DNA of 64,000 nucleotides from an uncultured Allomuricauda sp. (GTDB lineage Bacteria > Bacteroidota > Bacteroidia > Flavobacteriales > Flavobacteriaceae). The DNA lies in assembly GCF_947501165.1 (NCBI RefSeq), contig NZ_CANMUU010000001.1:868001-932000 (forward strand), read 5' to 3'. Below are positions 52,839 through 62,630 of the stretch, in pieces (within the stretch, counting starts at the first letter, position 1; each line of letters opens with the position of its first letter). The position numbers and the translations under genes were made by a program. Below the pieces are notes generated by a model. That model was given only the letters and a program-made list of their open reading frames with translations, was not told the origin of the DNA and did no database searches.

Positions 52839-55259
52839 TTATTCTGTACGCAAACTTTTCATTGGATTTGAAGTGGCTGCTCGAACCGCTTGATAGCTAA
52901 CTGTAAAAAGAGCAGTAAGCATTACACAAGAAATAGCCACCCCAAAAACCCACCAAGGAATGTTGATTTGATAGGTGTAGTTTTGGAGCCATTGTAGTAT
53001 TAAATAATAAGCAACAGGAATTGCGATGAGACCAGACAACAATATTAAGACTACAAAATCCCAAGAAAGCATCTTGAAAAGACTCAAAATGGACGCTCCC
53101 AATACCTTTCGAATTCCAATTTCCTTGGTACGTCTTTCGGCTATAAAAGCTGATAGACCATACAGTCCTAAACAGCTGATGAAAATGGCCAGAACTGAAA
53201 AAATTTCAGATAACTTGCGCATACGCTCCTCAGCTTTGAACTTGTTTCCAAAGGCATCATCCACAAAATGATATTCAAACGGAACATTAGGCGCTATTTG
53301 CGCAAATTCCATTTCAATCTGCTCCAATGATTGGGCTAGACTTTTATCAGGAGATAATTTTAGGTTAATCCAATTGGTTTCCTGATAGTTTATACTGTAA
53401 ATTGCTTGTTTAACAGGCTCAAAAGGAGACTCGGTCAATAGATTCTTAACAACTCCAATTACCTTATGCTCGCCGTCATACCACCGGATGGTCTTCCCGA
53501 CAGGGTCTTGTAGCCCCATGTACTCTACAGCGGCCTCGTTAAGTACATAGGCGGTTGAATCTGATGCAAAATCCCTTGAGAAATCCCTTCCTTCCTTCAC
53601 TTCCCAACCTATGGTCTTACCATAATCATGGGACACATAAAAATTCACAATATTGGTAATAAAATTGGGATCTTTACCCTCCCATTCATAACCCCCATTA
53701 CTATGCCAGACCTCGGTCATAGGACTTGAAGATTCCGACATTTCAATTACGCCAGTATTATTTTTGAAGGCTTCACGTAATGTATTGTATTTGCCTTCAA
53801 AATCCGCAGTGGTTTTTTCAACCATGATTAGGCCATTTTGTTCATAGCCTATGGGACGATTTTTTGTATGTTGAATTTGCCGATTTACTAAAATGGTGCC
53901 AGAAACCAAGATGATGGAAACCATAAACTGCACCACAACCAATACTTTACGGAACGAAGTTGCTGATTTACCAGATTGGATGGTTCCCTTCAAAACTTTA
54001 ATTGGATGGAAGGAAGAGAGGTATAAGGCAGGATAACTACCGGCCAAGAGACTGGTAATCAAGACCAACCCTAAACCAATACACCAAAACATAGGTTTTG
54101 CTAAAGGAAAAACAATCTGTTTGTTTGCCAAGGGATTGAATACGGGTAAAAGGACTCCTACCAAAGCACAGGCTAGTACAAATGCACAAAAAGTTACCAA
54201 AAAGGATTCGAACAAAAATTGCCCTATCAATTGGTTTTTGTTTGAGCCGACCGTTTTTCGTATTCCTACCTCTTTGGCTCTTCTTTGAGACCTCGCAGTG
54301 CTGAGGTTCATAAAATTGATACAAGCCAACAACAATACAAAAACACCGATTATTCCGAACATGCGTACATATTGGATTGCACCTCCGCTGGACACACCAT
54401 TCTTAAAGCTAGACTTTAAGTGCCAATCATTCATGGGGTGAAGAAAGATTTCTGGATTACTCTTTTTTGTCAGGTCAGGAACATGATCGTAGAGTGCATG
54501 TTTTATTTTATCATTTACGGCTTGAAGTTTGGACTGGTTGGACACTTCCACATAAACCTGATAAGAATTATTGTCCCATAATTTTCGGTCACGTGCTGTT
54601 TTCACCCATTCGTACATAGATACATAAACAGTCCATGGAGCAATAAAATCCAGAGGTTTCCCTTCTGAAAAAGCGGCAAGTGTCTCAAATATGTTGGAAT
54701 TGTGGGGCAAATCTTCAAAAACGCCACGAACGGTCACCACAGCATCATTGTTCAAATGCATTGTTTTTCCTATGGGTTCTTTGTCCCCAAAGAAAGCCTT
54801 AGCTGTAGATTCCGAAATCACTATAGCGTTGGGGTCGTTAAGTGCGCTTTGATTTCCCTTCAACATGTGTAAAGAGAATAACCTAAGGGCGCCTTGTTCC
54901 ATAAAGACGCCATACTTGTTCAGGTTTTTTTCTTTGGAAGATAGTACATTGTCTCCTGGAAAAGAACTCATTACCACATGGTTGAAATCATTGGGGTGAA
55001 CGTTGCGTAGTTCATCCGCTAAAGGGTAGGGCAATGTAAACCTGGTGCGTACCTCCCCATTGTTGGTTTTGTTCACTAGTACCTGTGCGATACGGTCGTG
55101 ATTGCTGAAATTGGTATTAAAAGATTTTTCATCATGAATCCATAAACCTATGAGTATCGAGACCGCTAGTCCTAGAGCTAGCCCTCCAATATTGATAAAA
55201 GAATAGGTTTTGTTATTGAAGAGGTTTCGAGCCGCTATTTTTAGATAGTTTTTGAACAT
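52839..55259 (-). CDS. MacB/FtsX-type ABC permease, array copy 3 (subgroup with copy 6)
   Basis: 806 residues. The start MFKNYLKIAARNLFNNKTYS, the segments INIGGLALGLAVSILIGLW, RAKEVGIRKTVGSNKNQLIG and NRPIGYEQNGLIMVEK, and especially the second periplasmic domain SPFEPVKQAIYSINY closely resemble copy 6 and not the others. Copies 3 and 6 are therefore likely sister genes, from a duplication older than or separate from the neighbours. The end is SNPMKSLRTE. The 24-base gap after it is the same AT-rich type as elsewhere in the array. Confidence 0.92.
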   Translation of the reverse strand: MFKNYLKIAARNLFNNKTYSFINIGGLALGLAVSILIGLWIHDEKSFNTNFSNHDRIAQVLVNKTNNGEVRTRFTLPYPLADELRNVHPNDFNHVVMSSFPGDNVLSSKEKNLNKYGVFMEQGALRLFSLHMLKGNQSALNDPNAIVISESTAKAFFGDKEPIGKTMHLNNDAVVTVRGVFEDLPHNSNIFETLAAFSEGKPLDFIAPWTVYVSMYEWVKTARDRKLWDNNSYQVYVEVSNQSKLQAVNDKIKHALYDHVPDLTKKSNPEIFLHPMNDWHLKSSFKNGVSSGGAIQYVRMFGIIGVFVLLLACINFMNLSTARSQRRAKEVGIRKTVGSNKNQLIGQFLFESFLVTFCAFVLACALVGVLLPVFNPLANKQIVFPLAKPMFWCIGLGLVLITSLLAGSYPALYLSSFHPIKVLKGTIQSGKSATSFRKVLVVVQFMVSIILVSGTILVNRQIQHTKNRPIGYEQNGLIMVEKTTADFEGKYNTLREAFKNNTGVIEMSESSSPMTEVWHSNGGYEWEGKDPNFITNIVNFYVSHDYGKTIGWEVKEGRDFSRDFASDSTAYVLNEAAVEYMGLQDPVGKTIRWYDGEHKVIGVVKNLLTESPFEPVKQAIYSINYQETNWINLKLSPDKSLAQSLEQIEMEFAQIAPNVPFEYHFVDDAFGNKFKAEERMRKLSEIFSVLAIFISCLGLYGLSAFIAERRTKEIGIRKVLGASILSLFKMLSWDFVVLILLSGLIAIPVAYYLILQWLQNYTYQINIPWWVFGVAISCVMLTALFTVSYQAVRAATSNPMKSLRTE

Positions 55260-55308
55260 GATTGATGATTTTTAATTGACACTACAACTGAAATTAATGA
55301 TAGACTAC

Positions 55309-57738
55309 TTATTCTACCCTTAGGTTCTTTACTGGGTTGGCAACTGCAGATTTTAGCGATTGAAAACCAACGGTGATAAAAGTGATGATCAGAGCAAAAC
55401 CACCTGCAAGAGCAAACACCCACCACTGTATTTCTATTCGATAGGTGAAATCCTGCAACCAGAGCTGTATAAAATAATAAGCAAGGGGTGTAGCAACGGC
55501 TATGGCAACCAGGACCAACTTCAAAAAATCTTTGGTGAGCATTTGAACTACGGATGTAACCGAGGCTCCAAGCACTTTTCGTATTCCGATTTCTTTTTTC
55601 TTCTGCTCGGCAACATATGAGACCAAGCCAAAGAGACCCAAACAACTGATGAAAATTGCTAAAACCGTAAATACCATGGATATTTGCCCTAGGTGCTTTT
55701 CTTCCTCATACATTCTTTCTACTTCACTATCAACAAAGCGATAATCGAAAGGTACCTGCTTTACAATTGCTTTCCATTTGCTTTCGAGTTTTTCGAGAAG
55801 CTGCTCGTAGTCCGCAGTATTTGTTTTAAGAAACAACCAGTTTGGGCTCTCTTCCTTATATAGAAACAAGGGCGCAATCTCATGTTTCAGCGATGCGTAA
55901 TGGTAGTTTTCTACTACGCCTATAATTCTCATTTCAGTAGTTTCATCACCAAAGCTTTGCATAAGTCTGGCATCAATGGCATCCTCTTCATTAATATTGA
56001 AGGTTTTTAGGGTGGCTTGATTTACGATAATCTGGTCGACAGTATCTGCCGGAGTGAAATCCCTACCTTTAAGAATAGGAATGTCCAATGTTTCAAAATA
56101 ACCGTCACTAATACCATGTCTTTTTACAAGGGTATTATGTTCTCGATTTCCTCCCGGAAGATATAGGCCATTATCACTTAGTATAACTTCGGATGGAGCA
56201 TAAAGTCCGCTTGACACATGCAGTACTCCGGGTATTTCAAGAAAAGAAGACCTCATGGATTCGAACTTGTTGGAAGCCTCGTCTGTTCCGATTCGCAAGG
56301 CCAAGAGGTTGTCTTTGGAATAACCCAAATCTTTTTTCTGGGTAAATTGAAATTGCTGCGTTATCACAATTACAGTAGCTATCAAAGCAATGGAAATCAC
56401 AAATTGAAAAACGACTAAAGCCTTACGAAATACACCATTCCCTGATTGTATTATGGTATTGCCCTTAAGTGCTTTAATCGGCTTAATAGCAGATAGTACA
56501 GTGGCCGGGTAGATTCCTGAAACCAATCCGGTGACTATACCCAGACCGAGGAGTAAGAAACCGATTTTCCAACTCATGATATTTTGATGGGTCAAATTGA
56601 CACCAGCAAGGTCATTAACCAATGGAAGTAATACTATGGTTATGGGGATACTGATTAACACTGCAAAGAGGGATAACGATAAAGATTCGCCCAAAAACTG
56701 TCGCATTAGCATGTTTTTAAATGCCCCTGCCACTTTTCGAACCCCGATTTCCTTTGCCCTTTTACTGGCCCTGGCCGTACTGAGGTTGATGAAATTGACG
56801 CAGGCGACCAATTGAATAAAAAAGGCCAAGGTCAATAGAAAGTACAGAAATTTTATGTTTGAAACTTCATGGATCTGGTTGGGTCTATCTGAAGAATATA
56901 AATGAATATCGGAGACATTCCTCAGAAACAATCTTTTATTATCCATACCAGCGTTTGCTATATCTTGAGCGGCTCTGTCCTGAATAAATTCAGGCAGTTT
57001 ATTTTGTAAGCTTGATACATTCGAGTTCGAAGCCAATTTCACATAACTATAGACGAAGTTATTGGTAGCAAAATCTTGAAAACTTTGTACAAAAGTGCCC
57101 ATTCCTTCCGTACTCATACTTACTATATAATTGGGTTTCAAATGTGATTTTGCATAGGTGTCATCAAAAACACCCTTTACAGTCAATGTTTGGGCGCTTT
57201 CACCACTTCCCCAGATTACTGCTTTGCCCAAAGCCCTTTGTTTGCCGAACAGTTTGTTGGCAAGTGAGGAAGAAAGCACTAGGGCATTAGGCTCATCTAA
57301 TGCGTTGTTTTGATTGCCTTCTAAAAACTTATAGGTAAAAACCTTAAAAAAGGTAGAATCTGCAATATACACTCTAGGTTCATAATATGCATCTTCGCTA
57401 TCGGCAGCACTGATAAGGTTGCTGTAGAAAACATCTGTCAATACAACTCGGGTTGCCTCTTGAACCTCTGGAAAATCCTCTTTTAGCGCAAAAACTGTTG
57501 GTGGTGAAGCAGCTGCGGTATCAAAATTGTCTTTACCCTCTCTTTCGATTAAGGTTTCTACTCTAAAAATGGAGGCCGCATCTTCATGGTGTTCATCATA
57601 GCCGAATTGCGCAAAGACATACAATAAAATGGCTAAACAACTTACGGTACCTACGGTAAGTCCCAATACATTGATAATGGTCTGTTGCTTGTTTTTTAGC
57701 AGATTCCGCCAAGCAATTTTTACATAGTTTTTAAACAT
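55309..57738 (-). CDS. MacB/FtsX-type ABC permease, array copy 4
   Basis: 809 residues. Starts MFKNYVKIAWRNLLKNKQQT and ends ANPVKNLRVE. Coupling segments are RAKEIGVRKVAGAFKNMLMR and KKEIGIRKVLGASVTSVVQM. The second periplasmic domain has IGVVENYHYASLKHEIAPL, the majority-type motif. The gap to copy 3 is 49 bases, the largest in the array, and could hold a weak internal signal, though no promoter was recognised there. Confidence 0.92.
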   Translation of the reverse strand: MFKNYVKIAWRNLLKNKQQTIINVLGLTVGTVSCLAILLYVFAQFGYDEHHEDAASIFRVETLIEREGKDNFDTAAASPPTVFALKEDFPEVQEATRVVLTDVFYSNLISAADSEDAYYEPRVYIADSTFFKVFTYKFLEGNQNNALDEPNALVLSSSLANKLFGKQRALGKAVIWGSGESAQTLTVKGVFDDTYAKSHLKPNYIVSMSTEGMGTFVQSFQDFATNNFVYSYVKLASNSNVSSLQNKLPEFIQDRAAQDIANAGMDNKRLFLRNVSDIHLYSSDRPNQIHEVSNIKFLYFLLTLAFFIQLVACVNFINLSTARASKRAKEIGVRKVAGAFKNMLMRQFLGESLSLSLFAVLISIPITIVLLPLVNDLAGVNLTHQNIMSWKIGFLLLGLGIVTGLVSGIYPATVLSAIKPIKALKGNTIIQSGNGVFRKALVVFQFVISIALIATVIVITQQFQFTQKKDLGYSKDNLLALRIGTDEASNKFESMRSSFLEIPGVLHVSSGLYAPSEVILSDNGLYLPGGNREHNTLVKRHGISDGYFETLDIPILKGRDFTPADTVDQIIVNQATLKTFNINEEDAIDARLMQSFGDETTEMRIIGVVENYHYASLKHEIAPLFLYKEESPNWLFLKTNTADYEQLLEKLESKWKAIVKQVPFDYRFVDSEVERMYEEEKHLGQISMVFTVLAIFISCLGLFGLVSYVAEQKKKEIGIRKVLGASVTSVVQMLTKDFLKLVLVAIAVATPLAYYFIQLWLQDFTYRIEIQWWVFALAGGFALIITFITVGFQSLKSAVANPVKNLRVE

Positions 57739-57754
57739 GATTGTTGTTTTTTGA

Positions 57755-60187
57755 TTACTCGGTTCGTAAGCTTTTCACGGGATTTGTGATGGCTGCTTTA
57801 ATACTCTGATAGCTAACGGTTATTATCGCTATGAAAACGGCCAAAGCGGCGGCCAATACGAAAACAGTAAGACTAATATCGATTCGATATGAAAAATCTT
57901 GTAGCCATTTGTTCATGGCTAACCATCCTATTGGAACCGATATTAAAATGGATACCGCAACAAGCCTCAGAAAGTCGGTAGTAAGCCTGAATGTGATTTG
58001 ACTTACACTGGCACCAAGTATTTTTCGAACCCCAATCTCCTTGGTGCGCTTTTCGGCATTGAAAGTGGCTAGTCCAAACAAGCCAAGGCAAGCAATAAAA
58101 ATGGAAAGTATAGTAAAAGTGATGAATATTCGTCCCAAGTTTCGATCCGCTTCATAAGTAGTATTAAAAGCGTCATCCATGAACCGATAACTAAAGGGTT
58201 GTCCTGGCGCAAGATTATTCCAGATTTCTTGTATGGCTGCTGTCGCTTCTGAAAAGTCTCCTGCAGCAAGCTTCACTGCCATATTCCCTGTGGAATTGCT
58301 TAGGGTAATGCTTAACGCGCCTATGTCCTTCCTTAAGGTTTCATAATGAAAATCCTTAACCACCCCAATCACATTTAAAAAAGAGGGATTCTCTTCTCCT
58401 AAATCGCCAGATAATCGAGTGCCCAGAACCTCTTTGGAATCCATCCCCAAAATGGCTGCCGCGGATTCATTTAAAATAATGGCGGAGGAATCTGCTGGAA
58501 ACTGGGGGTTAAAATTCCTGCCTGAGACCATTTCAATATCTAACGTAGAGATATAGTCATGATCTGTTCTCCACAACTGCATGTTAATGGCACTTTCCGG
58601 GTCGCTGAAACCTTCTCGAAAGAGACTTGTGTTGGTTCTGGAAGATGGAGTTGGTAAAAAACTGGAGAGCGTAGCACTTTTTACTTGGGCCAGCTGACTT
58701 ACTTGTTCTTTAAAAGTAGTGGCTTGGTCTCCTGTGGCAAATACATCTTCAATAATCAATACCTGGTCTTTAGAGAAGCCAAGATCTTTGCTTTGAATAT
58801 ACTTTAGTTGTTGATATACAATTAGGGTGCTTATTATGAGAAATACAGATATGGCAAACTGAAATATAACCAATGAATTCCTAACCCTTCCGCCACCAAT
58901 ACTTTTATCCCCTGAGCCTTTTAATACATCGACAGGCATAAACCGAGACATAAAAAAGGCAGGATACCAACCAGATAAAATACCAAGGATACTGGCTGAC
59001 ACCAAAACAATTCCCCAGAAATAGGGATTTGCAAACGGTATGGATATTTCTTTCCCAGCGAGTTCATTGAAAAACGGCAGAAGAAAAGTGGCCAGCACAA
59101 GAGCAAAAAGCAGAGATATTAGGGTAATCAGTCCTGATTCCATAAAGAACTGTCTTAGTAGTCCAGCCTTTGAAGAACCCAAGGTTTTCCGTATACCTAC
59201 TTCTTTACTCCTTTTCAATGAGTATGCGGTGGAAAGGTTCATGAAATTAACGCTTGCCAGAACAATCAAAAACAAACCAATGAATGACAAAATGTAAATA
59301 TTTTGCATACTACTATTAGGGCTGATCTCGCTTTCAAGTTGGGAGTTTAGATGAATATCCACTAATGGAATTGTGCTATATATCAAATGGTTTCCGGAAG
59401 CTTTGAAGGCTTCTTCTGTGATTCCTGGAAAATACCTTTGGGCATATGGAATCACATATTTGCCCATCATGTTGCGCAAAGGTTCTTGTAAATCTTCAAT
59501 ATTGGCCTTAGGGGCAAGCTTTATGAAAGTTGGAAAATTATGACTGGTCCATTCTCCATCCGTAGCATTTTCATTTCCCGCCATAGCCAAGAAAAGGGAA
59601 TAGTCTCGTAGAAATGAGTTTTTTGGCATGTCTTGAACAACTCCAGATACAGTATACGTGGTTGAATTATTTAGAACCATGGTTTCTCCGACAGCAGATA
59701 AAGTGCCAAAATGTTTCTGTGCGGCAGACTCTGTAAGGATTAACGTATTGGGTTCGGACAGTGCGGTTTTGGTATCACCTTTAATCAAGTCCATTCCAAA
59801 CATGTCAAAGAAAGTGTCGTCCACAAAGGTGGAATACTCCTCTTTGGTGTTTTGTGTTTTGTCGCTCCTACGGATTAAAGTGGTTCCTAAAGTATTAAAA
59901 CGAGTGGTCATGGTCACCTGAGGGAAATCTGCCACCATTGCCTCTCCCATAGGAGCAGAGGTTTCAGCAAAAACACTTTCCGTACCACCAAACTTAACAT
60001 CTACATTTATTCGATGAATACGCTCCGCATCAGTGAACATTTTATCAAAACTCAGTTCGTCGTGAATGAAAAGGGCTATCAGAAGAGCTCCGGCCATACC
60101 AATTGCCAGCCCCATAGTATTGAGAAGTGTTAAAAATGTCTGTTTTTTTAGGCTACGCCACGCTATTTTGATATGATTTTTGAACAT
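57755..60187 (-). CDS. MacB/FtsX-type ABC permease, array copy 5
   Basis: 810 residues. Starts MFKNHIKIAWRSLKKQTFLT and ends TNPVKSLRTE. Coupling segments are RSKEVGIRKTLGSSKAGLLR and RTKEIGVRKILGASVSQITF. The second periplasmic domain has IGVVKDFHYETLRKDIGAL. It is only 16 bases upstream of copy 4. The first periplasmic domain includes a distinct YFPGITEEAFKASGN segment near residue 260, which suggests a different ligand surface from its neighbours. Confidence 0.92.
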   Translation of the reverse strand: MFKNHIKIAWRSLKKQTFLTLLNTMGLAIGMAGALLIALFIHDELSFDKMFTDAERIHRINVDVKFGGTESVFAETSAPMGEAMVADFPQVTMTTRFNTLGTTLIRRSDKTQNTKEEYSTFVDDTFFDMFGMDLIKGDTKTALSEPNTLILTESAAQKHFGTLSAVGETMVLNNSTTYTVSGVVQDMPKNSFLRDYSLFLAMAGNENATDGEWTSHNFPTFIKLAPKANIEDLQEPLRNMMGKYVIPYAQRYFPGITEEAFKASGNHLIYSTIPLVDIHLNSQLESEISPNSSMQNIYILSFIGLFLIVLASVNFMNLSTAYSLKRSKEVGIRKTLGSSKAGLLRQFFMESGLITLISLLFALVLATFLLPFFNELAGKEISIPFANPYFWGIVLVSASILGILSGWYPAFFMSRFMPVDVLKGSGDKSIGGGRVRNSLVIFQFAISVFLIISTLIVYQQLKYIQSKDLGFSKDQVLIIEDVFATGDQATTFKEQVSQLAQVKSATLSSFLPTPSSRTNTSLFREGFSDPESAINMQLWRTDHDYISTLDIEMVSGRNFNPQFPADSSAIILNESAAAILGMDSKEVLGTRLSGDLGEENPSFLNVIGVVKDFHYETLRKDIGALSITLSNSTGNMAVKLAAGDFSEATAAIQEIWNNLAPGQPFSYRFMDDAFNTTYEADRNLGRIFITFTILSIFIACLGLFGLATFNAEKRTKEIGVRKILGASVSQITFRLTTDFLRLVAVSILISVPIGWLAMNKWLQDFSYRIDISLTVFVLAAALAVFIAIITVSYQSIKAAITNPVKSLRTE

Positions 60188-60208
60188 GATTTTTGTTTTT
60201 TGATTTGA

Positions 60209-62608
60209 TTATTCGGTACGTAGACTTTTTATAGGATTTGACTTTGCTGCTTTTATAGCCTGGAAGCTAACTGTCAATACCGTGATGCCCATTGCGCCCA
60301 GCATGGCCAGGGCAAAAATCCACCACTTAAGGATAACTCGATAGGGATACTCCTGCAACCAACCGTTCATTACGTAATACGAAATTGGTATGGCAATAAA
60401 GCAGGAGATTATTACCAACTTCATGAAGTCTTTGGAGAGCATGTTCCAAACGTTGAAAACAGTGGCACCCAGCACTTTCCGTACACCGATTTCTTTGGTG
60501 CGCTGTTCTGCCACATAAGAAGTCAATCCGAATAGTCCCAAACAACTGATTAGAATGGCCAAGGCGGTAAATATTCCTGAAAGACTACCTATACGTTCTT
60601 CGGCGGCAAACTTTTCTCCATATTCCTCATCTACAAATTGGTATTCAAAAGGAATATCTGGAAAGTGTTGTTTGAACACTCTTTCTACAACGGCAATGTT
60701 TTGACGCATACTTTGCTTGGGATTCAACCGCATGGTATAGTAGCTGAAATTGTTAGAGCGGTCGTATACGTAAAAAGCTTGTTTTACGGGTTCATAAGGG
60801 GACTGTGCAATCATATCTTCAACCACTCCTATGATTTTCATAGGAGGTTCTGGATCTTCTTCATCAGTATCCCGTATCAACTTTCCAACAGGGTTTTCCA
60901 TGCCCAAATATTTTTTGGCGGTAACATTGATCAGAATTCCTAAGGAATCAGAAGCAAAGTCTCTCGAGAAATCCCTGCCCTCCACAATTTTCAGGTTTAG
61001 GGTTTTCGCATATTCTGAGGAAACTTCAGTCCATGCCAAGTCCTCTTGAAAACCATCAGGCTTGCCTTCCCAAGTAAAACCACTTCTATTTGACCAAATT
61101 CGGGTTGTTGGACTGCTTGAGGTAGCCATTTCAACAACGGCCCCAGATTTTTTAAACTCATCCCGCATAAAATCGGTTTTATCCTCAAAATCTTGGGCAA
61201 ATGTTGGAACCTGAATTAAGCCTTCCCTGTCATATCCTATGGGCCGATTTTTAGCATGGTTGATTTGTTGCATAACAATAAAAGTCCCGATAATGAAGGC
61301 AACGGAAACGGTAAACTGCATTACTACTAGAATTTTTCTTGGTAGGCCAGAGTACTTCCCTGCCTTAAAGGTTCCCTTCAGAACATCAACTGGCCTAAAT
61401 GAGGAAAGATAGAGAGCAGGGTAACTTCCAGCAAGTAGTGCAGTAAATAGGATGAATGCAATGGAAATCAGCCAAAAAGAAGGGTTGCCCCAAGGGAAAG
61501 CAATCTCTTTTCGTGCCAAGTCGTTGAACCCATTTAAAGACAAAAGGACTATGACCATGGCGAATATATATGCAAAGAACACGACCAAGAAGGACTCGCT
61601 TAAAAACTGGGAAATAAGCTGGCCTTTTTGAGAGCCTATCGACTTACGGATACCTACTTCCTTCGCTCTTTTTTCGGAACGAGCAGTGCTCAGATTCATA
61701 AAATTGATACAGGCCAATATCAAAACAAAGGCCCCAATAATTCCAAATAACCAAACATAGGTGATTCGTCCTCCGGCTTGCTTGCCTTGTTCAAAGTTGC
61801 TTCGCAAATACCATTCTTCCATGGGCAATAGGAAGATTCTAGGGTTGTACTGTACAACTTCTTCATCTGCATTCTTTTTAACGTCTATTATGGTATTGGT
61901 TACGCTTTCAAAAGTGGTATTGTCCGCAATCTGCACAAACATCTGAAAGGAATTGTTCTGCCAGTTGTCCAACGAGTTTTGAATCCATTCTGCATTGGCC
62001 ACATAGTGTTCCCAAGGTATAATGTAATCCGTATCGTTAAATGAGTTACTGTAGGGAATGTCTTCATAGACGGCAGTGACCATTAAGTCGTATTGATTGC
62101 TTATTTTAAGAACTTTTCCGATGGGTTCCTCATCTCCAAATAGCGCTCCTGCCAAGGATTCGGATATCATAATGGATTTGATTTCCTGTAAACCATTTTT
62201 ATCCCCTTTAACAATTTTAAGGTTCAGTAGTTCTGGTGCATTGGGCTGCATGTAATTTCCTGTTCTGGATAGACTTTTTTCTAGATATTTCACATAACTG
62301 GTCTGAGTCCATGAACTCATCATGATATGTTTGAAATTATCACCAAAATTCTCACGCAGCGCAGGTTCCAGAGGTAAGGGAATTGCGGGTCCTGTACCCG
62401 TATTGCTGTTAAAAGTTTGTGATTGAAAAACCTGGGCAATCCTATTTTTGTTTTTAAAATAACTATTGTAGGTCAGCTCATCGTTAATCCATAGGCCAAT
62501 AATCAAGGTAACGGCCATGCCCAAAGCCAAGCCACCAATATTGATAGCTGAGTAACCTTTGTTTTTGGAAAGGTTTCTCCAAGCAACTTTTAAATAATTC
62601 TTTATCAT
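60209..62608 (-). CDS. MacB/FtsX-type ABC permease, array copy 6 (subgroup with copy 3)
   Basis: 799 residues. Starts MIKNYLKVAWRNLSKNKGYS and ends SNPIKSLRTE. It shares with copy 3 the INIGGLALGMAVTLIIGLW helix, NRPIGYDREGLIQV, GRDFSRDFASDS and SPYEPVKQAFYVYD, unlike the others. Coupling segments are RAKEVGIRKSIGSQKGQLIS and RTKEIGVRKVLGATVFNVWN. It is separated from copy 5 by 21 bases and from copy 7 by 22. Confidence 0.92.
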   Translation of the reverse strand: MIKNYLKVAWRNLSKNKGYSAINIGGLALGMAVTLIIGLWINDELTYNSYFKNKNRIAQVFQSQTFNSNTGTGPAIPLPLEPALRENFGDNFKHIMMSSWTQTSYVKYLEKSLSRTGNYMQPNAPELLNLKIVKGDKNGLQEIKSIMISESLAGALFGDEEPIGKVLKISNQYDLMVTAVYEDIPYSNSFNDTDYIIPWEHYVANAEWIQNSLDNWQNNSFQMFVQIADNTTFESVTNTIIDVKKNADEEVVQYNPRIFLLPMEEWYLRSNFEQGKQAGGRITYVWLFGIIGAFVLILACINFMNLSTARSEKRAKEVGIRKSIGSQKGQLISQFLSESFLVVFFAYIFAMVIVLLSLNGFNDLARKEIAFPWGNPSFWLISIAFILFTALLAGSYPALYLSSFRPVDVLKGTFKAGKYSGLPRKILVVMQFTVSVAFIIGTFIVMQQINHAKNRPIGYDREGLIQVPTFAQDFEDKTDFMRDEFKKSGAVVEMATSSSPTTRIWSNRSGFTWEGKPDGFQEDLAWTEVSSEYAKTLNLKIVEGRDFSRDFASDSLGILINVTAKKYLGMENPVGKLIRDTDEEDPEPPMKIIGVVEDMIAQSPYEPVKQAFYVYDRSNNFSYYTMRLNPKQSMRQNIAVVERVFKQHFPDIPFEYQFVDEEYGEKFAAEERIGSLSGIFTALAILISCLGLFGLTSYVAEQRTKEIGVRKVLGATVFNVWNMLSKDFMKLVIISCFIAIPISYYVMNGWLQEYPYRVILKWWIFALAMLGAMGITVLTVSFQAIKAAKSNPIKSLRTE

Positions 62609-62630
62609 GATTCTCGGTTTTTGATTGTGA

